Shown here: positions 1 through 9,964 of the stretch, piece after piece
Position numbering within the stretch: position 1 is the stretch's first letter
Layout: each line of letters starts with the position of its first letter
Source of the DNA: Acanthosepion esculentum
Taxonomy: Eukaryota; Mollusca; Cephalopoda; Sepiida; Sepiidae
NCBI GenBank assembly: GCA_964036315.1
Contig: OZ038488.1
Coordinates: 68,804,842-68,868,841 of the forward strand
Length of the DNA: 64,000 bases
Direction: 5' to 3'
Program-made: the position numbers and the translations under genes
The notes under the pieces: model-generated
Told to the model about the DNA's origin: nothing
What the model saw: the letters and a program-made list of their open reading frames with translations, nothing else
Database searches by the model: none

Positions 1-53
1 CTACACATAATCACCTATATGAGACAATTCAATGGCCATAGGTCGCTTGGGTT

Positions 54-400
54 TTAATATTTCACGCGGCTTAAGAATAAAAAGTTCTTGGCCCTTAGCG
101 GGGTTCTCTTCACCCACTCAGCCAAATATTTATATAGACAGATACTGTATCGTGTCTTTTTCTTCTCTGGGCTAGGCTTCTTCAGAGCGTTGGTGACCTT
201 GACTCCTCGAAATTTCATGCCCTTTTTAACTCTGAGTAAATTTTGTCTTTTTGTTATCTCTCCTAAAACCTGTTCTGCCACCCATTTACGCAAACTCGTT
301 AAGTATGTTATGCATTGTTTTCCTCTGTACCTCTTGCCTTCAATATGTCCTGTGAGTGTAAAATTTTCCGAGCCTCCTTTCCACATGGTTCTTCGCCAAG
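54..400 (-). pseudogene. LINE-B reverse transcriptase C-terminal fragment
   Basis: Minus-strand reading gives the far C-terminus of a non-LTR retrotransposon polymerase, with a GHIEGKR-type segment followed by KWVAEQVLGEI and RQNLLR. The same order occurs at 40,190-40,450 (GRIEGKRDKGKQ, KWMTEQGLGEV, RQNLLRA-like), so the two are copies of one family. The end of the protein is diverged (KKPSPEKKK instead of a Lys-Gly-His end). Only about 110 codons remain; RT and endonuclease domains are absent. RTE-like assignment is from general resemblance. Confidence 0.7.
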
Positions 401-617
401 ATCAATAGGCTTCACATACTCAACACCATTTTGAATGACTGACCTGAGAAAGCGGTTGTATAGAATTGACAGTTTAAATATTTCTTAATAGGGTTGGCGC
501 CATGCATGACATCTACATGAAAGTCTCAATCTTACGAGGCTACTTGTTGTAACATACCTACGGACGATGAATGTCCCTATTCATATAAATACAGTAGTAA
601 ATACTGTATGTTGGTCT

Positions 618-776
618 GCAGTCGGAGATTTCTCTCCAGCTGTGCTGGTCAAACTCTCTGCCCGAAAGAAGAGAGGATCCCAAGACGAGGCTATGTCGAA
701 GGGCAGAATCTCGTCTCGGGTAACAGCTACTAAATTCAGTCTTGTGCCATATCTGACTGCGTGGGGCAGTTGCTAG
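618..776 (-). repeat. Lone diverged unit of the 230-bp hairpin repeat
   Basis: Read on the minus strand this matches one unit of the tandem array at 59.2-59.9 kb: a CCCCACGCAGTCAGAT-type start, then the two hairpin segments, then a GAGAGTTTGACCAGCA end. The outer stem AGACGAG/CTCGTCT at 683-716 is intact although the loop has mutated; the second stem (654-676) has eroded. No other part of the 59-kb element is recognisable beside it. Confidence 0.7.
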
Positions 777-779
777 ATA

Positions 780-1390
780 TCCTACAGTTGGAGATTCATT
801 ATGGAATTCACTTGACTCACTTCTAGCGGTTGACTACTACTTCTACGCGCCGCTGGCGAATCTTATATGTGTTGTTCTTGTCCTAAGTATTATCGTTCAT
901 TATCAACCTTCGTGTGATCATTCTATTCAGTAACCTTCCCTTGGTTACAACACTATTTAAGAACATGACTCAAGTTTCCGAGTAATGTTTTGGTTTTGTA
1001 GCAATTTGCTGTGTTGAGCGAAACTACCTCTGGCACTGCTCATTTTATATTCAATTTTTTTTTACCTCATATACTAAACTTGATATAACTGGTCCATACA
1101 CCGAGGTATTTGAAATGTTTAGTATTAACGAATTCCACATGCAGAATTTTTATAATGGATTCAAGGTAGGTCCAATTCCGGATCATGGTTTATGCTTTAG
1201 AACGGTTTACTTGAGGCCTATTTCTTGGAATACATGTTAGAAGATGTTGATATTTTCTTTTCAAATCGTTCTTATCGGAAATATGAAAGTTTATGTCGTC
1301 GGCATAGCCTCACTCATCATCACTACATTGGCCTCGGGAGCGAATTCAGTATCGTTGTCTTTTATTAATTGATTCGTTCCATGGCTGACC
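780..1390. other. No gene seen
   Basis: Unique-looking, moderately AT-rich sequence. No ORF of interest, no terminal repeats and no match to the other repeat families in this window. Confidence 0.4.
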
Positions 1391-1419
1391 TAAATTGCGT
1401 TTTAATCGAAAGCGATTCT

Positions 1420-2040
1420 TCTATGTACATTATCCCTTCAGAACTTTGGTGATAATGGCTCTCTACTATTTCCTGTCCTTTGTAGCTCTTAATACATGTT
1501 GTTTTTGTGTTATCTCACTCAAAAATTGTTTCGCCATCTGTTTACTCAAGCTAGGTAGGTTAGGAGTTGTTTTCCTCTGTCCCACTTGCCCTCAATCTGT
1601 GAGCATCAAATTTTCCAAGCCCTCTTTCTTCGTTATGTGTCCTAGATTGTCTTCCTGGTGCCTTTTTATTCCTATCTTCCTTAAAACTTCGTCGTTGCTC
1701 ACGCGTTCAATCTATAGTATCCTCAGTATCCCTCTGTAGAACCACATTTCTGTTGCTTCGAGGCTCTTCTTCATTTGTGAGCGGCTTGTCCAGAATTCAC
1801 TTACATATCGGAAGACTGGTATTACATAACAGTTCAGTACCCTTTTCTTTTTTTTCTAACGAACTTTTTCGGTTTCTTAATACTTTGCTTTGCTTTTTGG
1901 AAAGCATCTTTGCCTATCGTTCAGTGGCTCACTTTCCGTCCTCTGTTAAAACACTTACCAGATATTTAAATTGCTGTACTTGTTTTACTTTTGGTATCCT
2001 CATTTAAATTCTCGTATCGAATTCAGTACACTAACCCGTA
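1420..2040 (-). pseudogene. LINE-B polymerase C-terminal fragment
   Basis: Antisense copy of the LINE-B 3' part. The plus strand shows the family's hallmark order: GGCTCTCTACTATTTCCTGT, CTTTGTAGCTC, CTGTGAGCATCAAATTTTCC, then TTGGAAAGCATCTTTGCC and the block that encodes QQFKYLxS in the plus-strand copy near 47.5 kb. It runs further upstream (in element terms) than the copy at 54-400. Many stops and frameshifts. Confidence 0.7.
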
Positions 2041-2130
2041 ACTTGGTTCTAGATGCTCCAATACATCTCACTCTTTATGTACTTTTAGCTGGTAATATGG
2101 TACAGCAGCAGAAGAACACGCCGAGTACCA

Positions 2131-2132
<2 letters not shown>

Positions 2133-2166
<34 letters not shown>
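2133..2166. repeat. (TA)n microsatellite
   Basis: Uninterrupted TA dinucleotides, directly 3' of the LINE-B fragment's flanking DNA. Confidence 0.95.
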
Positions 2167-2168
<2 letters not shown>

Positions 2169-2344
2169 TGTCTAATAAGAACAAAAGATTGTGGCTACTA
2201 TTCACTAATGATCACTAGAATTGAACAATACGAGATTAGGAAGCGTTTCTTAGTCTGACGAGTCGCAATTTATGCTTCCACATTCGGATAGTAGAGCCAG
2301 ACACTGACGTAAACAACATGAAATGATGCCTCCATCCTGCCTTC

Positions 2345-2705
2345 TATCAATGGTTCAGGCTGCTGGTGGTAGCGCAATGGTATGAGGAATATTGTTTTGG
2401 CATACACTGGGCCCTTGGTACCATGAAAATATCGTCCAAATGCTTCAGCATACCTAGGTAATGTGGCTGACCTCGTGCCACAATTTATGATTACGGGTCA
2501 CCTCATCCTCTGGTGCCCAGCAGTACGACATACAGGCCACACATAAACATAGTGGCAGATTTGTTCATGGAACATAACTATATGTTTCCTCTCTAAAAGT
2601 GACATCAACATTTACCGGATCTCAAACCCATTGGGCACCTTTTGGATATGGTGTAAAGGGAGAGTCTGGAATTGCTGGATGCTATAATGATAGATATGGA
2701 TTCAT
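2345..2705 (+). pseudogene. Tc1-like transposase relic
   Basis: Plus-strand translation in mixed frames gives AGGSAMV*GILFWHTLGPLVP, then a YLGNVADLVPQFM segment, then HxNIVADLFMEHNYMF, and PDLKPIGHLLDMV. These follow the order of the catalytic half of Tc1-like transposases: the MVWG block, the region around the second Asp, and SPDLNPIEHLWD. Here the catalytic Glu of PIE has become Gly, and there are several stops and frameshifts. The N-terminal DNA-binding half was not found upstream, and no terminal inverted repeats were recognised. Confidence 0.6.
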
Positions 2706-2819
2706 CTTTCAAAAGTTCGCATCCAGAACATCACATCCATCGAAGGTACAACCTGGTATCAGAAAAGTATAGAGAATAACGTAACAGGTGAATATATTTA
2801 CATAGATAAAGTACTTCAC

Positions 2820-2928
2820 ATGACGAAACGTGTCGGCTATGATAAGTTTTCCTTTTGTCTTTATTCATATTGTCCATTTACAAATATATTCTATCTGAAA
2901 TGTTTCACACAAACACACACACAACACG

Positions 2929-2971
<43 letters not shown>

Positions 2972-3110
2972 GAATGAAGACAAAAGGAAAACTTATCTCA
3001 GCTGACACGTTTCGTCTTCTGATGGAATTTTTAAGACATTTGTCGCGATAAAGTTCATTATAGGACGAAACGCATTGGCTATGATAAGCTTTCCATTAGT
3101 CTTTATTCAT
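2820..3110. repeat. Foldback repeat: three copies of a 45-bp GACGAAACGTG unit around (CA)n(TA)n
   Basis: The unit GACGAAACGTGTCGGC...GATAAGTTTTCCTTTTGTC occurs at about 2821-2868 and, diverged, at 3064-3112 in direct orientation. Its reverse complement lies at 2971-3018. The first and inverted copies flank a (CA)n(TA)n array (2909-2971), so the transcript would form a long hairpin with the microsatellite as its loop. Mobile-element origin is likely but no family was identified. Confidence 0.7.
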
Positions 3111-3168
3111 AGTGCCCTTTTACAAATATGTCTTTTCTATATTTGAAATTTTTTTTATTATATCTGAA

Positions 3169-3172
<4 letters not shown>

Positions 3173-3218
<46 letters not shown>
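3173..3218. repeat. (TA)n microsatellite
   Basis: Pure TA run ending where the SINE-2/Penelope tail copy begins. Confidence 0.95.
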
Positions 3219-3222
<4 letters not shown>

Positions 3223-3225
3223 TGA

Positions 3226-3381
3226 CCCATATTTCCTACGAAATCTCTCGGACATTCAGGCCGGAAAATGCCGCTAACACTGTTTATTATAGACAGCAAT
3301 TGCTTAAATATTTGTATCTATAAAAATAACGTATAAAAATAAAATATATTAAAATAATTGTCGGACTTGGTCCATTTCATA

Positions 3382-3384
<3 letters not shown>
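3226..3384 (+). repeat. SINE-2/Penelope 3' tail copy
   Basis: Reads CGGACATTCAGGCCGG, then TTGTATCTATAAAAATAACG, then AATTGTCGGACTTGGTCC and ATTTCATAAT. This is the same 150-bp tail found (on the minus strand) at 43,292-43,443 behind a tRNA-like head, and at 43,629-43,790 behind a hammerhead. No head is present here: the tail is bounded by (TA)n on one side and (CA)n on the other. Confidence 0.75.
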
Positions 3385-3644
<260 letters not shown>

Positions 3645-3838
3645 AACAAGTTTAGTCAAAAAGAACACAAGGTGTGTTTGTTTAATTTTTTCCTGGATTT
3701 TTCCAATTTTCGAATAAGGTGGTCTTATTGATAAACAATACACAAATTTGAAAATGGAGAAATTATAATAGAATACTAAAACATAATAGAAAACTAAACT
3801 CGTTTGGATGAATACTTACTATCTAAGTATACCTCATT

Positions 3839-3842
<4 letters not shown>

Positions 3843-3881
<39 letters not shown>
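3843..3881. repeat. (TA)n microsatellite
   Basis: Pure TA run about 80 bp upstream of the Helitron helicase relic. Confidence 0.95.
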
Positions 3882-3884
<3 letters not shown>

Positions 3885-3959
3885 GCGGAAATGTCTGTGT
3901 TTGCCACACTTTCAATTAAAGGGACACAACTCTCTAACTTTTCAATATCTTAACTTCTT

Positions 3960-5335
3960 CATATGAGACTTGCTCATCCAGGATTGGATTTGAATCCACA
4001 GCTTGTAAATTTAAGTCTATGTGAAATTGAAGACAAAGTGATGAACATGGATCAAAGAGATTTCAGGAATTTTGGTCTGCCAAATCCAAACAGAGAAACT
4101 TTGAGAGAAACAGAAGTGTATCAGAAGGAGGTACTGGTAAAACTATGTACCTAACCTTCTTTTATCTGCAGTGAGACTCTAAAGAAAAGTAGCTCTAGCA
4201 GTAGCATCATCTAAAATTGCTGCTACTCTCTTGTCTGGAGGGTGTACAGTACCCTCAAACTTCCATGGATTTGAACTACAATCAAAAGAGGAACCCACTT
4301 TGCTAAGCTAAAGGAGGAGACAAGCTTCATTGTCTAGTATGAATGTATCATGGCACACAAGCAAGCATTTGAAGTCCTGGCCAAAACACTCAGACAGAAT
4401 TCACAAATCATGGGAGGTATCACTGTGCTACTCTCTGGTGATTTTAGACAAACATTACCAGTCATTGCAAGAGGAACTCCAGCTGATGAAATCAATGCTT
4501 GCCTGAAAAATTTTTACATCTGGATTCATGTTCAATGACTCAGTCTGAAAACATACACGAGAGTTAGAATCACAGGTGATCTTGAAGCAGGAATATTTGC
4601 TGCTTGAATGTTGCAGCTTGACAATGGAACCATCCAAATGGATCAACATGGAGATATTTCACTCCCAAATGCTTGTGGAGTTTCAGTCTCAAGTATCCCA
4701 GACTTGACTAAACATGTTTATCCAAACATTAAACACCATTTCATGGATTCAAACTGGCTTTGTGAGATCGCCATATTAGCTCCCAAGAATCAAACAGTGG
4801 ATAGCATCAACTGGAAATTCCAGAAGAAGGCATGAAGTACTTTTCCATTGACACTGTGGTTGAACAAGAGCAGGCAGTGAATTACCTAACAGACTTCCTG
4901 AACTCATTGAATCCTCCTGGAATGCCATCACACATGCCTGAACTAAAAGAAAACGTGCCAGTTATGCTATTGAGAAATCTGGATCCTCCAAAGCTTTCTA
5001 ATGGAACAAGGTTAATTGTCAAGAAGATACTTCCCCATCTCTTGGAAGCCGAGATCCTTACTTGTCCAAGAAAGGAGGGAAAAGTTTTAATTCGAAGAAT
5101 CCCCTTAATACCTCCAGATATTCTTTTTGAGTTCAAAAGACTTCAGTTTCCAGTGAGACTGAGCTATGCAATGTCAATCAATAAGCCCCAAGATCAATCA
5201 TTGAAAGTAACTGAACATCATTTGATGGAACCTTGCTTTAACACAGTCAGTTCTATGTTGATTGTTCAAGGGTTCGGAATGGAAACAAGCTATTTGTACT
5301 GACTCCGAATGGGAAAAAAAACTTTATTTATCATG
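3960..5335 (+). pseudogene. Helitron Rep/helicase C-terminal part, broken
   Basis: Fragments of a PIF1-like superfamily-1 helicase as found at the C-terminus of Helitron transposases. In order: a DFRNFGLPNPNR segment (about 4050-4105); a P-loop GGTGKT (4127-4144) reached directly from the previous segment, so the usual linker is deleted; VASSKIAATLLSGG (about 4200); MAHKQAFEVL and SGDFRQTLPVIARGTPADEI (4350-4500); a CGVSVSSIPDL...APKNQTVDSINW block (4670-4815); and VPVMLLRNLDPPKLSNGTRLIV and FPVRLSYAMSINK (4960-5180). It ends with GNKLFVLTPNGK in a shifted frame (about 5285-5315). At least five frame changes or stops. The HUH nuclease domain is absent. A possible 3' terminus (CTAG near 5,510) was seen but is not firm. 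Confidence 0.85.
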
Positions 5336-5511
5336 CAGCAATAAGTTCCAAATAGACAAATTATATCATTGTTTTGCTGAAAACTGTTGTTTGAAAAATA
5401 TTGTTCACGGTCGATAAGATTCAAGATGTACTCAATGCATGAAGTGTCAATGTTGGATCGAAGGCCCAATCAGGTGCCCTTCGTAGAAGCTAGCCCCGGC
5501 TTTTAAGCTAG

Positions 5512-5586
<75 letters not shown>
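5512..5586. repeat. (CA)n(TA)n microsatellite
   Basis: CA run passing into a TA run, 180 bp beyond the Helitron coding relic and next to its possible 3' end. Confidence 0.95.
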
Positions 5587-5588
<2 letters not shown>

Positions 5589-5860
5589 CAACTATATTGG
5601 TCTGGCCAACAAACAGCTTGCCAGACGGCCTAACACCTTAGACAAGAAAGAATCCTAAACAAGAAAAGAAAACAAAGACCAAAAGGCAAACATCTACTTA
5701 CGCAGTAAAGTACTCAACGCTCTGGCTACCCTGATAGAATAAAAAACGCTTCAGAAGTCAACCCTTAACAAAGGACAACTCAAATTGTTACTCAAATTTC
5801 ACGCGCTCACGAACTTCATACGAGTAAAATGCATATCACTTCATAAGTTATTATAGTGAA
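5587..5860. other. No gene seen
   Basis: Purine-rich, non-repetitive in this window; nothing recognised. Confidence 0.4.
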
Positions 5861-5864
5861 ATGG

Positions 5865-6095
5865 TATTGAAAACTGGAATGAAGTATGCCACAATGCTTG
5901 AGAAACTCCATCACCGTGTCTTTGTAACGTTTCTTTGGTCTGCCGAATGAGCGCTTGCCTGGCGATATCTCGCCATAGAGCAATCTCTTTGGGGGGGGCG
6001 TCAGTCGTGGTCAGCCCACCGGAGCTGATAGTGTAGTAGGATAGCATGGATACTCTCCATCTCAGCACGCTGGATCACTTCAGACAAATGCATTT
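5865..6095 (-). pseudogene. LINE-D polymerase C-terminal fragment
   Basis: Minus-strand frames give EVIQRAEMESIHAILLHYQLRWA, then LLYGEISPGKRSFGRPKKR and YKDTVMEFLKHCGI. This is the post-RT region of RTE-type LINEs (the LRWAGH...LYGEL...RYKD pattern), split by a frameshift at a run of eight G bases near 5993. Same family as 9,190-9,730 and 41,593-42,133. Confidence 0.75.
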
Positions 6096-6149
6096 AATAT
6101 TCCACTAATATGATTACGTGTCCGGTTTAACCCATACTTATTACCCACA

Positions 6150-7265
6150 GACCCTATCCTTCGTAGCTCTAAGCAATATCTTCATTTTTGCGATTATTCA
6201 TCACTGTTCTACTATCCATTTACGCAAGATCCTTGGCTTCTTTACTCTATTGCCCATGTTTCCAGTAGAAATGGTGAATGTCTAATTTTCCAGATTTTCT
6301 TTTCTCGTTATGTGTCTCAGAAATTTCCAGTTTTTCTGATTTTATGAATAATTGTCCTTTTTGTTTCCATTTTCCTTAAAACTTCCTCGTTGCTTACATG
6401 CTCCGTTCCAGGTGTTCTCAGTATCCTTCTGTAGAACTACATCTCTGCTATCACGCCATCTGTGAGTAAATTATCCATTATTCATTGCGAGATAAGAGGA
6501 CTGATATTGCAAAGCAGTTCAGCACTCTTTTCTTTGTTTCTTCTAACGAAGTTTTCCTGTTTCCTAATATTGTGTTTAATTTTTGGAAGTTTTTTGATGT
6601 CAACGAACACTCGTTGCCACTTTCGTAATGCTCATTGTAGTAGAGACTTTGTAATCGCAGATACCACTATAGTAACAATACTGGTGCCAGACGCCTTCGA
6701 ATATCAAACTAACAGTACTCGCTCGATAATACTCGCTCGAATAGCAATCCATATAGTGACCGAATAGAGAAATAGTATAGTGAATAGAGTAGAGAATAGC
6801 GGTCCGTATAGTAATAGGGGATAGAGTAGAAATAGCGATCCGTATAGTAATAGAGGATAGACTAGAATAGCGATCATTTAGACGTCACGCACCTTCCTAT
6901 ATATGCGTTTCCTTTATGGTCACGTGATCCACTTAATTCAATTATGGGATCGCCCGTGTTTGCTCATTGGCGTTCTGGGTTCAAACTCAAGTGTCAGCAG
7001 TGACACTTTATTCCTATATAACAGGAAGGCATCATTTGTTATCTCAGTATGCCATCGGATTTCGGTGACACATTCACCGGCATATGATAAACACTTCTTA
7101 GATATTTAAATCTCCAATTCGTAGCTTGCATATTGGACTTAACAACCATACCTTCTGTCATCTTACAATTGACGCTGAGTCCTTTCTTCCCGCTTTTTTT
7201 ACTACCTTTTGTCTGAGGTCATGTAGTTTTCTTTCTTTCTCTACCATCAACACAGTGTTATAAGA
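6150..7265 (-). pseudogene. LINE-B fragment split by a 434-bp insertion
   Basis: Antisense LINE-B sequence runs 6150-6589 and resumes at 7024-7265. The distal part, read on the minus strand, gives NTVLMVEKERKLHDLRQKVVKK, matching DSVLIADTERKLQEFLQKVVKE-like sequence at 46,920-46,985. It includes the position that follows the RT catalytic Asp-Asp. Removing 6590-7023 rejoins TTTTTGGAAG with GCATC, as in the uninterrupted copies. Confidence 0.75.
6590..7023 (+). mobile_element. 434-bp insertion with 5-bp target duplication
   Basis: Flanked by GGAAG at 6585-6589 and 7024-7028, and it interrupts LINE-B. Left part shares AACAATA-TGGTG-AGACGCC and AATATCA with 59,120-59,160; right part (about 6885-7023) shares CACGTGAT, GTTTGCT, TTCAAACTC and GACACTTTATTCCTATATAACA with 59,940-60,087. 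Between them lies a short degenerate array (period about 38 bp, CCGTATAGTAATAGRGGATAGA-like). A perfect hairpin AAGTGTCA-GCAG-TGACACTT lies 15 bp from the right end. Could be an LTR-like or Helentron-like non-autonomous element; ends start TT and finish CA. Confidence 0.6.
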
Positions 7266-7269
7266 TATC

Positions 7270-7980
7270 AGTGTGTATAAATGTTTTAATATTTATATCT
7301 GTTCATCCACAGGACAGAAAATCTGATTAAGAACGCTTTTTCAAGGCGCGTATTTTATTTACATATACGTTTTCGTTGGATGTCAGACGATCAGAGTGTT
7401 TCATAATTAATTTGACGGTTTACTCTTTTGATAAACGATATCTGATGCGACTTGTGAGGTTATTAACATTCCATCATCATCAAACTTCGTACGATTTGAG
7501 GGCGTGGATAGCAGGCACGCATGCGCGACACCATTTGATTAAACAAGGTGGTGTCTGTAAACGATGAAGATCCCAGTTAACAGTAACCCCAGGTTTCTGA
7601 TGCCCGGGAAAGTGACTTACACTTTGCCGTGGCGGGAAAAGAGTCAATGGGTATAAGTATCACCGGGGAATAATTTTGAATGTGTGCAAAAATGTCCTGC
7701 GAAAAAAACCGACGTTTAAAAAATGTATTTAGTATCTATTGAAAAAAAAATATCTCTGAAAAAATTTTATCCATAAAATCTTTTTAGTTTTATTTATATT
7801 TAATTAATTAGTTTATTTTTTTAAATTTTATCTGTTTATTTATTTATTTATTTATAATTTATTTCGCTGCAGAGGAAGGTTTTCTCCGGTGAGGGTGCTG
7901 AGGAGACACAGTTTACATGATCTTTCCTCGTTTTCATCTTGCCCATCATGTTAGCGCTGCGTGCATTTTCGTAAAAGTAG
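7270..7980. other. No gene seen; AT-rich stretch
   Basis: Contains a (TTTA)n-rich stretch at about 7790-7860 and otherwise unassigned sequence. Confidence 0.4.
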
Positions 7981-7987
7981 ACTGATG

Positions 7988-8315
7988 TGTGAGGCGGTGT
8001 AATGGATAGCGGCTCGGAATGAGAAATCGGAGGGCCGAGTTCAAATTCCAGTCGGGTTAGTTATGTTTAATTACGCTCAAATGCACTTGGGGGAATGTTA
8101 TGAAAACATCTCTCTTCTTTCCCAAACCATTTTTAAAAAACCAGGGTCGAATAGCAGGAGAGACTGGATCCTTTCGTTTTAGTTGGCAACCAATCTACTA
8201 CAGAAAGAAACGGCAACCTACTGCATGAGAATCTTCTGCCTAGTCAGTCAAGAATCGACAGAGACATGATTGTCCAAGCGTGTATCGCGTATAGCACTTA
8301 ACTGACTGACGGACC
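7988..8315 (+). mobile_element. SINE-1, tRNA-derived
   Basis: Head GAGGCGGTGTAATGGATAGC resembles a pol III A box region and GAGTTCAAATTCCAGTC a B box, spaced as in a tRNA. The body then carries AGCAGGAGAGACTGG, TTGGCAACC, AGAAAGAAACGGCAACCTAC, AGTCAGTC and ends GCACTTAACTGACTGA. A near-identical order at 15,003-15,300 and, inverted, at 48,780-49,185 defines the family. No target duplication identified. Confidence 0.85.
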
Positions 8316-8339
8316 CTAAACAATTTTAATGCCATTTTA

Positions 8340-8750
8340 ATAAGGCTTCAGGGCATAGGTGATCATAACTCTGTCTTTATTATCTGTAAACTGCCATAAA
8401 TTTTCTTTTCTTCCTATCTTTATCTTTATCTTATTATTACTATTATTTGATTTCCTGATGTTATCGGACTGGAGGGGTCGATCCAAGAGTGCGGCACCTT
8501 TGAAAAGTGCCTGAAAACCATACCACTGGTTGACCCAAGCCTTGTGAGTGAAATTGGGTAGACGGAACACTTGGCGGCCGTCGATAGCTGTACTAGCACG
8601 AAGTCACAAGTCATCGTGGCCGAGGGCCTGAGCGTGCTGGCCTTGTTCAAATTTTTGATCACGCTAGATAACACGCTCTCTCCCAGAAACTGTAACTAAG
8701 GTCTGCTCAGAATAGTTCCAGTATAAACCGCAGGTGTACTCTGTGGGTGT
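8340..8750. other. Unassigned moderately repetitive-looking sequence
   Basis: No match to other families here except GTGGGTGTTGAA-AATAAA near its end, which also occurs at 38,350-38,370. That end leads straight into the (ATT)n run, the arrangement typical of a retroposon tail. Confidence 0.35.
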
Positions 8751-8756
8751 TGAATA

Positions 8757-8757
8757 A

Positions 8758-8823
<66 letters not shown>
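8757..8823. repeat. (ATT)n-(AAT)n palindromic triplet array
   Basis: ATT repeats switch to AAT repeats at about 8790, giving a self-complementary array able to form a hairpin of about 30 bp. Confidence 0.9.
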
Positions 8824-8824
<1 letters not shown>

Positions 8825-8884
8825 CAAAGCATTTGTACGTCAGCTGCAGTCGAGATTATCTAGTCATTGTGAACTCGATTCACT

Positions 8885-9150
8885 TGTCAATGGCTGCATA
8901 GAATGTGCTTCTTCGGGGATACATACGGTTTGGAATTCAGAGTTTTCCTTCTCCTAGACTGGTTGCTATCCAAGGCTAGAGAATCTAGCTTTTTCCAAGG
9001 TTTGTAAGTGAGAAGAAATGGATTAATTCCTTTTCCAAGAGCATTAGTGCGAAAGTGAATGCAGTAAACTAGATCAAAATTCGAACTCGGTTCACCGACT
9101 CTTTCTGTGCCGGAATGGGGCTGTCAGACCATTACGGTTGTTCAAGGAAA
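8885..9150 (-). mobile_element. SINE-1 fragment
   Basis: Antisense SINE-1: TGGTTGCTATCCAAGGC, AGTGAATGCAG, TTCGAACTCGGTTCACCGA (B box region) and a diverged head near 9110. Body is shorter than in the intact copies. Confidence 0.6.
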
Positions 9151-9189
9151 CAAGTGCTGAGGCATTTCTTTAAAAGTTTTATATCTTTT

Positions 9190-9730
9190 CGGAGTGCCCT
9201 ATTTTGATAGGATCCAGTGGAGAATTCGCCATGCAGCACGATCTTGGTTAGACGTAGGTCATTCAGCTTGGAGACATGTCCTGCCTAGCGTAACAACGCG
9301 TTCAACAGCTTGGTTATTCGGAGAACACACTGTTGGAAATGCAGTCAATCCAGTGAATGTTGAGTTTGTTGTGAAGGCTGCGCTGGTAGAAACGTTCAAC
9401 AAGTCGTAGGTGGTGACGTTAGATGATTTACAACGATGAGATGTACACGAGGTTGGTCAGGACAAATGCTTTTATACGCACAGACCTACATGCTTGCTTT
9501 CAGATGCTTGTTGTTTCCAGTATAATTTATATAACCTTCTAAATGCGCCGTTTGCTTTCATCAGTGTGCTGTCGATCTTTTTTGTCGATCTTTTTTGTCG
9601 ATCTTTTTTGTCGATCTTTTTTGTCGATGTTGGCGTCTGATGAAATTATGTATCCTAAGAAGCTGAATTTGTGCACTGTTTTCAGCTCAGTCTCGCCGAT
9701 TGGAATGTGCGGAGAGTGATATTCTTCATG
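9190..9730 (-). pseudogene. LINE-D reverse transcriptase C-terminal fragment
   Basis: Minus strand encodes ELKTVHKFSFLGYIISSDANID (the FxYLG-xISSDAxID motif after the RT palm), then LVERFYQRSLHNKLNIHWIDCISN, and RTSLS-like/AAWRI and HWILSK-type pieces in several frames, matching the order of RTE-type C-termini. Just after the ID residues the reading frame is filled by a 13-bp tandem repeat (9571-9629). Stops throughout. Confidence 0.75.
9571..9629. repeat. 13-bp tandem repeat inside LINE-D
   Basis: About 4.5 copies of GTCGATCTTTTTT. It lies within the LINE-D coding relic, so it expanded after or at insertion. Confidence 0.9.
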
Positions 9731-9734
9731 AGGT

Positions 9735-9960
9735 GCAAACTGACAACGAACTTCGGTTTACTAAAAGCTGACTTCGAGTCAGAATATTTTTTTAAAAAAA
9801 AAAAGGCTGAAAGAGAATTGGTAATAGCTCCATGGTTAAAACAGTGAGCATGAGCCAATAAAGATTTACTGTTTAATGTATTATTTGCTAGAGTTAACCA
9901 AGAAAATTGACTCTCATATAAAAAAATAGATTTGTTCCGCTCGTATATTCGCAACTAGGC
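9735..9960. other. No gene seen
   Basis: AT-rich, contains a T6A11 tract at 9786-9804; no family recognised. Confidence 0.35.
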
Positions 9961-9964
9961 CGAT

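Noticed and set aside
5488..5512. Helitron 3' end (CTAG with upstream hairpin)
   Set aside because: No clear GC-rich hairpin 10-12 bp before CTAG; not firm enough to list.
9636..9650. CTGATGA on the plus strand
   Set aside because: Antisense of LINE-D ISSDA codons; no helix II or GAAA follows.
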